A DNA stretch of 64,000 nucleotides from Epinephelus fuscoguttatus (GCF_011397635.1 NC_064763.1:26611437-26675436); one strand, 5' to 3'. Positions 20,120 to 42,794 are shown, counted from the first letter of the stretch. A program made the numbers and translations. The notes: generated from the letters alone by a model not told the origin.

Positions 20120-20932
20120 AATTCAGTGTGCATATTAGTTTGTTAATTACACTTGACAGCTTTGAGGGTGAGCCAAACCGATCACAGACTGAGGGGAACA
20201 ACAGCGCACTTCACGGGGATGTGTTCATGAACATACTGTCAATTCACCACATTGTCTCAATGTAGAGCACCAGCTTCCAAAACGTCAGTCCATAGAAACT
20301 CTTTCAAATCAAAGCTCACTCAGTATGAGAAACAGGCTTCATTTGATATTAGAAAAGAGCTGCTTTTTATTCTTTTGTTTTTAATTAAAAATTAAGGAAT
20401 AAGTGCACTAAATACAAATGTGATCTTTAGTTAATAAGTTTGATGAAGCTCTTTAGTCTTTTATATGATTAAAGCCATTTTTGCTAGTTGGAAAAAACAG
20501 ACTTTTACTTAAAAAAATAAATAAATAAATAACATAGGCAACCTCACAGTCAAAGTCATATCTGTCCAGAAACTCCTGGGTGTACAGTTAAATCATGTCA
20601 CTGTACTTTTAACACCATATCTCAATACTGTAGGTCGACACTGTACACCTTAAGGGTCTGCCATCTCTGCATTTAAATTAAAATAACAAAATTAATGAGT
20701 GTACCCAAAGTCCAGTGAAGAATTACAGACATGAAGCAGCCATTCTTCTCACTTCTCAGATCCCCCAAACACTTGAAGCTACAGCAATGTGTACAAAATT
20801 ACCAATATTTCTCATCTTGTCCTCCTGAATCTGTGTCACAGCTTCAGACGGCACACAGGCCTACTCACCATTCTCCAGAGCAATGAAACACACACACAGG
20901 GTCCAGAGCATCCATCTTCCAGAAGAGCCCAT
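14482..20932 (-). CDS. vsig2: CTX-family Ig membrane protein, VSIG2-like (seven exons, complete)
   Basis: Coding exons, 5' to 3', are 20932-20869, 18752-18598, 18318-18252, 18116-17985, 15805-15650, 14911-14789 and 14687-14482. Together they make 300 residues, near the 327 of human VSIG2. Residues 1-21 form a signal peptide (MGSSGRWMLWTLCVCFIALE). A V-type Ig domain follows, with its cysteines in VVILPCSFF and DAGTYRCMV. A C2 domain then has cysteines in SVTLSCSV and SGLYRCSATN plus the extra pair in LPVCQWDG and ENCYVNL that marks the CTX group (CXADR, ESAM, GPA33, VSIG1/2). A transmembrane helix spans about 240-264 (ILQGVLLTLSMSLVLLALLV). The acidic 36-residue tail ends in RSFV, a class I PDZ-ligand shape. 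The words VNNPP and GGSVTLSC favour VSIG2; another CTX member is possible. Intron 6 appears to be GC-AG. Confidence 0.8.
14688..14788 (-). other. GC-AG intron in the VSIG2-like gene
   Basis: Between the exon ending SIYS and the transmembrane exon, the only splice choice that keeps frame is a GCAAGT donor (minus strand from 14788) with a CTGCAG acceptor ending at 14688. The nearby GT (AA|GTGCCT) is phase 2 and would frameshift the transmembrane segment. GCAAGT is the classic strong GC-donor context. Confidence 0.7.
15602..15640. repeat. (GT)n microsatellite beside a donor site
   Basis: About 39 bases of GT repeat with one interruption (GCGT). On the transcribed minus strand it is a CA repeat beginning about nine bases after the donor of the VSIG2-like exon 15805-15650. 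Confidence 0.95.
16340..16700 (+). repeat. Dispersed fish repeat (copy 1)
   Basis: It contains the recurring words gctaacatcatgctaacac, atgctaacatttgctaatta and caatccatccaatagttgtt. A reverse-oriented relative lies at about 57668-57960. I cannot assign the family. It is intronic in the VSIG2-like gene. Confidence 0.55.
16750..17775 (+). mobile_element. Decayed hAT-type element with a BED-finger relic
   Basis: The left end is a G-rich GGGGTGGGGG and the right end reads CCAACCCC, an imperfect inverted pair. Between them, about 17095-17160, two frames read ICKQCHMRIKYR and then GNTMNMRAQV. This is the C-x-x-C...H...H layout of ZBED/hAT BED fingers, broken by a one-base shift. A preceding frame with PSVFTLKVWTYFAFL fits the start of the same domain. 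The catalytic part is largely unreadable. It lies in the large VSIG2-like intron 15806-17984. The exact ends are uncertain. Confidence 0.5.
18990..19890 (-). mobile_element. Non-LTR retrotransposon reverse-transcriptase fragment
   Basis: Minus-strand frames, with frameshifts, show LQFGFR, then FLDLKKAFDT, then ITCGVPQGSFLGPLLF, and finally KFLCVVIDNKLHWKLYINDV with SSFILPYNTYCDEVWGNTYN. These are successive blocks of a jockey/CR1/L2-type reverse transcriptase. The Y/F-x-D-D region is damaged (a stop falls next to the CR position). The fragment is degenerate and intronic in the VSIG2-like gene. Confidence 0.8.
20071..20117. repeat. (GT)n microsatellite
   Basis: About 47 bases of uninterrupted GT repeat in the first intron of the VSIG2-like gene. 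Confidence 0.97.
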
Positions 20933-21414
20933 AGCTGAGAGGAAACACACAGAGGCAGCCCTCTCTCCCCCTGTGTACAAGCTGGTCGCCAGAAAAACTA
21001 GGCATGCATGATTAATCTATTGAGCGGTGCACCCAACCCCACCCGCCTCTGTTTTCACTCTCACTTTATTCTCTGGGTCTCGTCACCCCTTGTTGTTTGT
21101 TGGTTAAACTGAAGTTGTCAGATAAGGATTTTTTATTAGGTCCCATTAACTGCACAAGTCTGGACTCACTGTGGTGGGAGCCACACTGGGTCAGCTTGTA
21201 GTCTAATTACTTAGTCTAACGTAAATGACTGCAGCTGCTCCATAGAAAACATCACCTATCAAACATAAAGCCCATAATGCTGCAGGGTCTCTCAGTAGGT
21301 GGTGCACAGCAGCTAGCTTTGGTTGGAAAAAATGCATTTTACAGCATTTTCTTTAGTCAGTAAATTCTTTGACTGAAAGATAAAATAATTCAGATGTTTA
21401 TCTGTGGCATATTA
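20933..21414 (-). other. Upstream flank of the VSIG2-like gene
   Basis: This holds the presumed 5' UTR and promoter. A pyrimidine/purine-rich stretch lies just upstream of the start codon. I see no convincing TATA box and no other gene. Confidence 0.4.
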
Positions 21415-22320
21415 AAGGGACAGTTCACCCCAAATCAAATACATACATTTTTTCTCGTAACTGTAGTGCTGTTCATGAGTCAAGATTGTTTTGGTGTGAG
21501 TTGTCAAGTGTTGGAGATATCAGCCGTAAACATGCCTGCCTTCTCGCCAATATAATGGAACTAGATGGCGGGGGTAAATGAGGAAGTGGTCCCGAGCATT
21601 CTGTAAGGAGGCAGGTTGGAGTGGTGGATGGGTCACAAATCACAGGACTTGCCCTCAGAGATGGGTGTTTGGAACTGTGTGAACTTTGAGTCATTTTAAG
21701 GTACATCTTCACCATGTCTCTTTTCCCTAACCCCACCCACAGTAACTCTACTTGCCTAAATCTAACTTTATGTTAATTACATAACTCTACGTTAAGGATG
21801 TGACATCATTCGCAGGGCGCTAATTCATTCATACCAATATCATACAAACTGTTTTATGAGGATACCTTGCTCACCTAGCAACACTGAGCTAGCTAACATT
21901 ACAGCTCATTAGAGGACGTCTCGAATTGTCACGAGCACCAGCTTCTCATCCATGAGTAGATGCACGCTTCCTTCTGCACAGTGATACAGTTGGCAGGTGT
22001 AGTTTGGTAGAAAGAAAACAGTTCCTACATGAAACTGCTCACAACAAGGTCTGTGGATTATTTTGAGTAACCAGGTCATGATTTCTGCAAAGAGACATTG
22101 CTGTTGAGTTTTTCAAATGTATTTTTTTGGCGCTTTGAGCACCACAAGCCAAGTGCCATCTAGTTCCATTATGTTGAAGAGAAGGCAGACATCTCTACAG
22201 CCGATATCTTCAACACTCTGCAACTCACACCAAAACAATCTAGACTGATAAATAGCACTACAGGTAACAGGCAAAATATGATTTTTTTAATTTGATTTTG
22301 GGGTTACTGTCTTTTTAAAA
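21415..22320. mobile_element. Long-TIR non-autonomous DNA element (family A, copy 1)
   Basis: The left end (GGGACAGTTCACCCCAAATC) and the right end are inverted copies for roughly 150 bp each. Both arms carry attgttttggtgtgagttg and taatggaactagatggc. A relative with the same internal sequence (aactgctcacaacaaggtct, catgatttctgcaaagagac) lies at 47563-48410. No coding capacity is seen. Confidence 0.8.
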
Positions 22321-23137
22321 TGTAGCGTAACAGTAGCACAGTAGAGAGGAGAGGCTGAGTGACGTCAGTTACATAGCAATATCTAAAGTTAACATTAGCC
22401 AGCATAAGCTTATGAATTCAACTTTTTTTTAAGAGGACAATTGTGTTATTTCTTTTTACAAAAGCTAAAGTATCTTGCTTCAAAGATGGGAATTATTTAT
22501 GGACCAGTACAGAAAACTGACAGAAAAATGAATCTATAAAAAATTCATTGAACTGAGTAATTTGTTGTCATTGCTAAACATGTTCTGATTACAGCTTCTC
22601 AAGGATTTGATGCTTTCATCTATTTTATATCATTGTTAATTCAGTATCTTAGGCTTGTGACAGGCAATTGGTGCCCTCATCCTCTTTAAAAGGTATTCCA
22701 TAGACTACACAACTAATCGTTTCGTACAAAAAAAAGTCACTGATTAGCCAATGAGGAATATGATGAATGTACTTATTTCTAGACAGTGTATTACCTTCAG
22801 CACATGAGAGTCAGCACGCCCCCAGTTTGGAATAGCAGGAGTCCCACCAGGGGACAACAGTATTATATTGCTATTGATGGGGGTTGAAAAATGTTTTTTA
22901 GCCACCTTAAAAGAGGCTCACCAAAAAAAACAACACAAAAACAACAACATCAGTCTAAGGGGACACTATATTGTGGGTGTTCTTCATGGCTTTACCTTGC
23001 CGTCACACAGCCCTTTTCTTTGGCACGACACTTTCTCAACTGTAACACTTCTGTATTACTGTGCCGCCGCTGCCACGCATTGTATTGCTCTGCAGCTCAG
23101 CTGTTTGGGTCAAGCTGTCAGCGGTTTATGGAAGAAA

Positions 23138-23296
23138 ATGAGTGATTATGACAGCAGCAACAAAATGCCATTCACTGTGGACACAAGAGAATACCTTTAT
23201 GAACCACAGTATATGGAGGAAAAACTTTTGCAGAGGGGGATTGAACAGTCAAAGACAGAGAGAGGAGTAACTTCTGTGGAAGCTGGAGGCCAATAA
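23138..23296 (+). CDS. Short open frame inside the foldback element (52 codons)
   Basis: It opens MSDYDSSNKMPFTVDTREYL, followed by YEPQYMEEKLLQRG. A Y-(L/F)-(Y/F)-E-P motif near the N-terminus is common in transposon-linked fish proteins that align to the P2X7 tail-like domain. That resemblance is weak and from memory. There is no continuation after the TAA stop. It is probably a relic of the element's own gene rather than a host gene. Confidence 0.25.
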   Translation: MSDYDSSNKMPFTVDTREYLYEPQYMEEKLLQRGIEQSKTERGVTSVEAGGQ

Positions 23297-23887
23297 GAGC
23301 ACAAGTTACCTGATGGTACAGATGTGTGAACTGTAAATGATGCTGATGGACCCAGAGAGCTGCTGCTGCCATTAGAGGGACTTGCTTGCAACACAACTTT
23401 CGGATCCTTCTGAATCAGAGGATGCCAGTCTGCACCACCAACCATCCTGAGTCCCCTGCCTCACTGAATGCCTTTGTCTTTTTTACCTTTCTTAATTTTC
23501 CAAAGACGATTTCCAATGACCATAAGTACCTGACGACAGGTTGTCTTCACAGTATGTTTTTTGGATGTCAGTACTTGTTATTGTATAATAACTGTTGATT
23601 AGACAAGTGTTTCACAGGCATATCAACATATTACTGTTAGCTGTGTGTAGAGGCAAAACTAAGCTGGAATAACAGCAAGAGGAGAATTGATGTCCAAATT
23701 GAGTGCAACTAGCCATAGCTGTGAAGATCAATGTCAAATGTCAACAGAATGTGGTGAAATGTTCGTGGTGAGTGGGGACTTTGTTTGTTTAAACAGCCTG
23801 TAAAAACACAAGCACGACCCATGTTTGAAATACTGGCATTAAGTAAAGTTTCTTTTACATCTGATGTTGCAACAGCACTTTCTGACC

Positions 23888-24440
23888 CATCCATCCGTTT
23901 TCATCCTCTTATCCAAGGCCAGGTCCCAGAGGCAGCAGGGCGAGCAAAGCACCCCAGATGTCCCTCTCCCCAGCAACACTTTCCAGCTTCTCCTGGGGGA
24001 CCCCAAGGCATTCCCAGGCCAGATGAGATATGTAATCCCTCCAGTGTGTTCTGGGTCTGCCCCGGGTCCTCCTACCAGTTGGACGAGCCCGAAACACCTC
24101 CAGCAGGAGGCGCCCAGGACGCATCCTGATCAGAAGCCCGAACCACCTCAACTGCTCCCTTTCGAAGCAAAGGAGCAGCAGCTCTACTCCGAGCTTCCTC
24201 CAGATGTCCGAGCTCCTTACCCTACCTCTAAGGCTGAGCCCAGCCACGCCACGGAAGAAACTGATTTCGGCCGCTTGTATCCGCCATCTCATTCTTTCAG
24301 TCACTACCCAGAGCTCATGACCATAGTTGAGGGTTGGGACGTAGATGGACCAGTAAATCGAAAGCTTTGCCTTCCAGCTCAGCTCCCTCTTCACCACCAT
24401 GGATGGGCGGAGCGCCTGCATCACTGCAGAAGCCACACCA
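23888..24440 (-). mobile_element. RTE-type LINE, 3' fragment (copy 1)
   Basis: A continuous minus-strand frame contains [40 protein letters not shown] and GRRTRGRPRTHWRDY. This is the C-terminal end of a very common fish non-LTR element, whose 3' end is a short ATGGATGG-type repeat (here the catccatccg at 23885-23894 on the plus strand). The catalytic domain is absent. It is inserted in, or captured by, the foldback element around it. Confidence 0.85.
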
Positions 24441-24757
24441 AACCGCCGATCCATCTCACGCTCCATTCTACCCTGCCTCTGAGGGTAGAAAATGAAGTGC
24501 CAAAGAAAAGGGCTGTCTGACGGCGAGGTGAAGTGGTGAGAAAATCCTCAATGGAGCGTCCACTTAGACTGATGATTTTTTTTCTAATGATGTTTAGGTG
24601 TGCCTCTTTCAAAGTGGCTAAAAAACATTTTGATATCAACCCCCATCAATGGCAATGCAATGCTGTGCTTCCCTGGTGGGACTCCTGCCTGCTATTCCAA
24701 ACCTGGGGCACGCAGACGTCATCTTCTGAAGGTAATACACTGACTTAATACAAGTAC

Positions 24758-26090
24758 CTCATATGACCCCAACCTAACCCTTCAAGCCTTCATCTATCAC
24801 TTCTAATTTTTTTCCTAAAATTTGTAGCCTGTGTCACCGAACCCTGTAGAGTCCCAGATCAGCTCTTTCGTTCTTGGAAAAAAAAAAGGTCGTTTGCACT
24901 TATCTTCTGCGAAGTGATTCATGGATTCAAGGCAGTTAGAGATTTGAGGTTGTCACTGGTGTGAGGAAATGTTCAAAGATTAGTTTCTGACACTTGCAGC
25001 AAGTCATCCGGTGATAAGGCCATCATCTAAGTTATGACCTATGGGCTAAACAAAATGCCGTCATGGCTTCTTTTTGATGGATTTGCATAAAATGTGTTAG
25101 TTATTCATGACCCACATAAGTCGATCTGTCTGCCAAGTCCTCCAGTGATCGCCCAAATATGTTCCAGTTTAGTGCTCTCCCACCAGTCTCAACCAAATGG
25201 CACATGCTGAAATTTCAGCCAGTGAACCTATAAAGCAGATTTAATGAGCCTCATACGGGGACACAAGGAAATCGTTTTACACAAATGAGCATTCTGATGA
25301 TTTGGGGAGTTTCTTAATGACTGAACAGTCGTGGAGTTATACATGGCTTACTGGCAACTGTGGTCCACTAATGCTATTTACCCAACCAAATTAGTTCCTA
25401 ATTAGATGAGTGCCAGAGCAGAAAGGCCAGGAAATAAAATATTTTTGACAGATAAAAATGGAAAAAAATTACACAGCTTAGGATGAAAAATAGACAAGAA
25501 GAAACGGTGAGGTGAGAGCCGCACAGCAACATGTGACCTTTTCAATTCTGACCTTTAATTATGACACCTCAATGAGGCTCGTTGTTTTGACTCCTGTCAT
25601 CTTTATCTTTTCCGTCTTTAATTGTAAGCACACGTTACTATGGTGATTTTACATGCTGCCGATATGAAAAAGATTAACACAGTGCTTCCATGTGACAATT
25701 CTCAAACACGGAAATGTTAATGAATCTGGAGGCAGTCTGAGCCTATTTTCAGGTGCTGTGGATTTGTTATTGTGTGTGTGGGACTGCATGAATCAGCGGT
25801 GACAGCTCTCCAAGTTATTGGGGAAATACAAGGACAGGGAGGTTGTCTGCAGGCTCGGAGCTTTACTTAATCCATTTGGTACGCAGCACGAATCAAAACG
25901 TCTGGAACAGGTCAGTGGTTTATTTGACTTCTTTTTAAATATTTGTTTTTACAAATTTTCAAAAGGTTTCCTGTGATCACACTGTAAATTCTGTAGTTTC
26001 TGCTCCTAACTGCTTCAATTTGGGCTCTTACAATGAGCCAGATTATAAAAACCTAGACCAAAATACATACGGCACAAGACTGACTTCTCC
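24758..26090. other. Intergenic stretch without recognised repeats or genes
   Basis: About 1.3 kb with no coding frame, simple repeat or transposon end that I can see. It has AT-rich words such as TAATTAG and a balanced composition. It could be regulatory, but nothing in one sequence proves that. Confidence 0.4.
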
Positions 26091-26093
26091 CAA

Positions 26094-26099
26094 TTTATT
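26094..26099 (-). other. Candidate polyadenylation signal for dlat
   Basis: AATAAA on the minus strand, about 0.94 kb after the dlat stop codon. No AATAAA nearer to the stop was found on the minus strand. Confidence 0.4.
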
Positions 26100-26626
26100 C
26101 AGATAACAAATAACATCCGGCACCAGCTTTGTGCGTTTCAGCAGTGAAATACAGAAAATTCCAAAGGTAAGTGTTTTACTCAGACTAAGAAATAAAACAT
26201 CCTTGCCGAAGAGAGAGGATTGGCAAACCCGTTGAGTACTTGCTTTGAGAGTGTGTATCATCATTCAGGACTGTACAGATATTAAACTATACGGTGAGGT
26301 GTCATCACAGCTCGGTTATTTCAAACCAAACAGCTCACCACCATATACAGTATATACAGCACTGTGTTCATCCCACAGTGGAGGATGTACACACTGGAGC
26401 ATCAACCCAGAGAAAACACACTGAATATTTCAATTTTGTGCGTGTGTGTGTGGCGACAAAACAGGGACAGGTTTGTGTGTGTAGATCTCAGTGTTTCAAA
26501 GTTGACTTACATCTACCTATTAACCCGTTATTTAAAAGACTGGAACCCAGAGATAGCTGCACGTCCTGTTCTCTTTATCTTATTCACACAAAATCACAGA
26601 TTAGAGTGTGTAGAAACACACACAGA

Positions 26627-26628
<2 letters not shown>

Positions 26629-26659
<31 letters not shown>
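26629..26659. repeat. (CA)n microsatellite
   Basis: About 31 bases of CA repeat within the presumed dlat 3' UTR. Confidence 0.95.
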
Positions 26660-26660
<1 letters not shown>

Positions 26661-27033
26661 GGTTTCGGGATAAATACGCTCGCTGGTTGGACTTGTAACA
26701 CTTCCCTTTGTAAAACATTATTAATGTTTTAGTGACAAATGACTGATGTCTACTCTAGGATAAATTATACCTAATTCTGGTCTCTCGTGAGACGGGGCCT
26801 CAATAAATAGAGCATGAGTGAGACAGAGCGAGAGGAGAGAAAGACAGACGGGAGAGGCAGCGAGACAAACAGGTAAGCGGAGTGAGTTCTGCCTCCTCCC
26901 CTTCAGGGTAACTGGGAGTGACCTGGTGGCAGGCCGGCCAATCACAGGAGGATCCAGATCGGTTTACACCAATCAGATCACTTCAAGGAGAGACCTCTGC
27001 CTGTTGTTGCAGTTTTATGGCAGTAAAGTCCGA

Positions 27034-38123
<11,090 letters not shown>

Positions 38124-38414
38124 GTCGCAGCGGTTGAAATACTACACAGAGATGTTGAATAATGTATTTGTCTTACACCGGCATCAGATATATGCTGGTA
38201 CCGGGTGTCTCTGTGCCTCAAGAACCGGCCCGTACTTACTCCTCACTTTCTAATGACCTCCTCCAGTCCAAAACACAACGCTTTACGGCTCCCCTCCCTG
38301 TCCTGCCGTAACTGCGACAGAGGTGTCGTAAACAGTGTCCATTCAAATTTCAATCACAGAATACCACATTAACACAACCAGGCTGAGTTAAGGCAAAACC
38401 TTAATGAAAACACA
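38124..38414 (-). promoter_or_regulatory. dlat 5' flank (presumed promoter and 5' UTR)
   Basis: The sequence around exon 1 and just upstream is markedly richer in G, C and CpG than its surroundings, as expected for a housekeeping promoter. No TATA box is evident. The transcription start cannot be fixed from the sequence. Confidence 0.4.
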
Positions 38415-39600
38415 GTGTAATTTAAAAAAGAAGACGTTTATTCAAAGCCTGGCGGTTCAAACTCGACACTCTGACACACTTAGAGAGCTCTAAGGTTAGA
38501 CTTCACTAATTTAAGGGACTGTTCTTTACTTGTCAGAGGAGGGGGCTGGGATGTGACTTTTTTTTTTACCCTCACCAAACCTACAAATATTTTTCCTTGA
38601 GCATTCCTACGTGACTTGGGGAAAAGCATGACCCTCCCTCCACAATAAATTAGTTATAACATTTTTAAAACTTACCCTTTGATGTTTAAAGTTAAAGATC
38701 AAATCCTAGAGTTGAAAAAAAAAACTCCTTGGGTGTTCATTCTTGTTGTGAATGCTGGTTATTTAGTGCAAACTGTTAAATCTTTGGCAAAAAAATTAAA
38801 TGAGATATGTAGAAAAAAGTGATTTTGATGAAATGTCACTAATTTAAGCTCCGGATTTTTATTGTTTCCCACACAATTTGTTTAATGACCATCAGAAATG
38901 TGAAAATCCAACGATAATTTCTGTTTTTACAGTTTCATGCTGTGATAACCAAATGATAACTATGATTACAAGAATAAATCTTTATTTTATGATGATTGGT
39001 CAATAGCTGCCTTTTTTTATTACTTCCCCCCCTTTGTTGTTTAATATTACATTTCCATTCAAAACTATTTTTAATAATACTTTCTTAAAAAAATACTTAA
39101 CTGCAATTATATCAGCCACCACACAGTGGCAGTGACATAAACTACCTCCTTAAAAACACATGAACAGTGACTGTGCACATTGTACAGTGGATGTAGCTGT
39201 ATGTCATTAAATATAGTCTGTGCTGCATTGTCACTAAACATTTAATACCCAGTTTCACCCTTTAATTTCAGCTTAAGTAACTTTAAGGTTGGAAAAATCC
39301 TCCACACTGTCTAGTTTTTTATCCATAATTTCTCTTTTCACAGCTTCTGGCTTTGTTAAATGGTGTACTTTTGGTGATTTTTAGAGAAAACAAACCTTCC
39401 GAGCTTTTTTTTTTTTTTTTTAAAAATCTGTGGTAAGATAAACACACAATACAGCCATTTACGTTTCAATGCCCCTCCCCTAAGCCAAATAAAAAACATA
39501 GGTCTCTCCCCAGTCTTTAAAATATGATTTGACATGCCTCCCCCTTTTTATACCATCCCCTCCCTCTCATGAGTAATGAACAGACCCTTAGCCTTTTTTA
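38415..39600. mobile_element. Inverted-repeat DNA element (family C, copy 1) upstream of dlat
   Basis: The part from 38509 opens TAAGGGACTGTTCTTTACTT, then a G-rich GAGGAGGG. The other end near 39590 is its inverse (CTCATGAGTAATGAACAGAC, then CCTTA). A large share of it, plus about 90 bp before it, is repeated upstream of dixdc1 at 54897-55740. No coding frame is seen. Confidence 0.7.
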
Positions 39601-39605
39601 AACTA

Positions 39606-40000
39606 GATATGTCCCATTGAGATCAGAGATCTCTTTTGCAAGGGCAACCTAGCAAAGAATAGCAGCAACACAGTTTTATCAACAACAAATAAAATGTACA
39701 TAAAAGCACATTGACTAAAGTAACATTAAATGATTAAACTGTTCCCACACAAACAGCCTGGACTCAACAGATTTCATCATGGCTATAAAGTCATTCAAGG
39801 TCACCATGTTTTGAAGCTCACCATCATTGCGCACATCATTTCATGTTGTAGGTGCAGAGTACCTAAAAGATTTTTTTCCAAGTTCAGTTCTGACTTTGGG
39901 CACATTAATTTAAGACATACATACCAGGATCATCGGACTGTTGGTTGCCTGACATGTGGCATCTTTGTAAACTTTGGGGGCCAAGCTATCCATGGGAAGT
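39606..40000 (-). mobile_element. LINE 3' end, CR1/L2-like (second copy)
   Basis: The plus strand shows cccattgagatcagagatct, the same 3' tail type as the element at 33190-33800. The minus strand downstream carries short frames with KSFRYSAPCTW-like wording. It is heavily decayed. Confidence 0.55.
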
Positions 40001-40139
40001 GACAATAAATATATAAAAAACATTCATAAAAAGCAGCAGAGGGATGGCAGTTCCCATCCATGGTGAAATATCCCAAAGTGTAGCTGCAAATAGATGCATG
40101 TGATTTTTTAAAGACATGAGTAAAAACATCATAAACAAC

Positions 40140-42794
40140 TGTATCTTTTTAAAAACAAGACTCATGTTTTATTTCAAAATATCCGTCTTTCTAACATTCA
40201 ACATAACAAAGGCCATTTTTCATTTTAAACAGACAGTATCTATCTTTTGTAAAACATTTCAGTAAACAAAAGAAATGCTATATAACCATCTCACCAGCAG
40301 ATTGTACATTTTATCGTACAGGCAGTTATGGCATTCAAACAGGTCTCATTAAAAGTAGGCTGATGCATATTTCAGTTGGCGTGTTAGTGAAGGCAAACAC
40401 ATTGATCCCAAATGGGAAGATAGAAACAGAGTGAAAGAAACCACGTCAAAGGTCCATCCTGATCTCACACACACACAGACACTCCCGCACACGCACATAC
40501 ACACAAACCATAAATAGTGGGATGGTCCATTGTTCCAGGACAAAAGTCTCCTTTAAATCTCATCTCCAGAAGCATTCCCATCTCACATAAATCTCTCTTC
40601 AAACAAATAAGAGTCATAAACTTCAAAAAAGTTCAGGATATGGTGAAAATATTTTTACACAAATGTACAAAACAATTTCATAAAGTAAACAAAACAACAG
40701 TGCTGTTCATCTGCATTTTTACACAAACATCAAACTTCCAGCATCATGTCTATTATCTGACGGCAGATCAGTCTGGGCATGTTGTGTATAAATGCATGCT
40801 GGTGACCACAGACTGACATTTAAACCGACATCTGGATTTGGGTCCATTTAGAATGTAATCAGTCTGAAACACATTCACACATTGAGGTGTTTGTTTTTTT
40901 TGTTTGTTTGTTTTTATGTAATAGATTTTTTGTCACCTTTCATCATTTTGTGTTATCTGTTAGTTGTATTAATACAAAACATATTAATACCAATAGAGGC
41001 TGGTATCTGGGCAGTGTATTTGTCAGAAGTAGGTCAGAATGCCAACAAACCTTTTGCTGCACTAAAACAAAATGAACTTGTGTGACTTTTTTCATTTCTA
41101 TTTCATTTCTTATTACTTGCTATTGTAGATAATACTGTATATTCACTTTAAATTCACTAATAAGACTGAAATGTGCCTGGGCTAGAGAGAAATGGACAAT
41201 ATATACTGTATTTCTAACATGTAATCTATCAGATCTTTCAAAGATTTCATTGCTGCACAAGTACTGAAATACTGAACACTTCAAAAGCCCCGTTTCCATC
41301 GAACAGTATGATACAGTACAGTTCAGTTTGATACACTTCTTTTTCCTGTTTCCACTGTGAAAAGTTGTGGATGGTACCAATGGAACCGTTCTTTACCATC
41401 CCCATTTTTGGCCCCCCCTCTGTTGGGGTACCTAGTACACAGATCTGGTACCAAAAGGTGGAGCTGTGAACACTGCAGTCTGTTGATTGGTCGATAGCAG
41501 TTGGTCACTCTGAGTTGTGGCTGGTTTTGAGGCTCATGTAACCACTGATCATACTGTGGAGTTTTTATTAGTAAAATTTGACTATAGAAATTAAAGGATG
41601 TTTTGCTGCCTCTTGCAGCAGCTGGAGTCTGAGAAAAAAATAACTTAATTGACTGGGCCGACTGCCGGCAACTTTTAAGGTGGAACCTTAACTTGTAATG
41701 TTACTCAATGTATGACTTGACAACATGAATCCATCAACACACCTTAAATTTCACTGTAACAACTTTGACCATCACCTTAGTTTTTATATGACATACACTT
41801 TTAGAGATGAGTGGATCTTCAAGTGTTTATATAAATTAATTTTGAACGGGTTATGTGAACGGCATATATTCTAATCCTCATTCTGACAAAAGGAGCGTCA
41901 CGGAGCATCATTCCTGTGGGCTCCAGCAACACTAAACCCCTGAGCTTGCCTGAGAAGGACTAAATGCACAAACTTGCTATTTTTAAATATCCCATGGAGA
42001 GAGACTCTCACTGCAGCCTGATCTATTTTGTTCTGAAAAATGTCAGTGTGCAACCTCGTTCTGTGGACAATAAACGAGGTGCAGACTTCCATCTGTGTCA
42101 CCAGTGATGAGGAAATACAGTGAGTGCTGGATAAAGCAGTGAGTGACAACAACCCCGCCCACATTTAGAAGTATTGTTTGTGGTGGAAACGCTAGGGTCT
42201 AGGTACCATGTCTGAAGGGTTACTTTCAGTTCCAAAGGTACCATACCAAAAGTGTTTGGTGGAAATGGGGCTAAAATGACTTTGTAAATTTTTTCAAATA
42301 CAGTACAAATCTCTGCATTCAAGCAGAGGAGAAACAACAACACAACTGCAGTTTTAGAAACAGTTAAAAACAAAATAATATTTGTCCAGTTGTGATAATA
42401 CAGTTACAGCCTGGCGATAATAAGCACATGATGGAAAGAGCTTTCCTTTGTAAGGCACTGAGCTTTACGACATCCTAGACACCAGCTAGAGATCTACGCT
42501 GTTTCCAGAGTGACTAAGCGCTATCAGGGCTGTTTAGTACCAGCTGATCAACACAAATCTCTTGCTGACACGTCATACAGTATTTTGCTAATAAGTCGAA
42601 TCTCAAAAAGTGTCCACATGTGCGTCTGTTGAACAGCTGTCTCGATGTGCCTCTGGGATCAGAGTGACCACGTGCAGAAAACAGAAAGTCATGGCCCCAC
42701 AGCTTGAACCTACAACGGCCTACGACACAAAGGATAAGATGCTGTTTACTACTGAGAGTCAGGAGAATAAAAAAGGAGACACAGAATGAGCATG
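40140..42794 (-). other. Presumed dixdc1 3' UTR region
   Basis: There is no coding frame with a recognisable product. On the minus strand an AATAAA lies near 40161-40166, preceded by long A/T-rich sequence without repeats (40170-40860). That would fit a long 3' UTR running from the dixdc1 stop at 42795. A DNA element occupies 41287-42272, so the UTR model is tentative. Confidence 0.35.
41287..42272. mobile_element. MITE with AGCCCCGTTTCCA ends
   Basis: The left end reads AGCCCCGTTTCCATCGAACA and the right end GGTGGAAATGGGGCT, inverted to each other. Both sub-terminal regions contain matching blocks about mutated gtaccatac/ggtaccaaa words. The interior is non-coding apart from short frames. 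Confidence 0.75.

Larger units (their letters stand above)
22770..24757. mobile_element. Foldback-like DNA element with about 270-bp inverted arms
   Basis: The outer ends share CAGTGTATTACCTTCAG in inverted orientation. Similarity between 22770-23038 and the reverse complement of 24488-24757 runs through ggaatagcaggagtcccacc/ggtgggactcctgcctgctattcc, ttgatgggggttga and cagcccttttctttggcac. The interior holds a 52-codon frame and a LINE fragment. I do not recognise the family. Target duplication is not obvious. Confidence 0.8.

Noticed and set aside
23909-24466. 185-codon open frame as a host gene
   Set aside because: Its sequence is the familiar C-terminus of a fish RTE-type LINE, with the LINE 3' end signature; a second copy is at 47843-48300.
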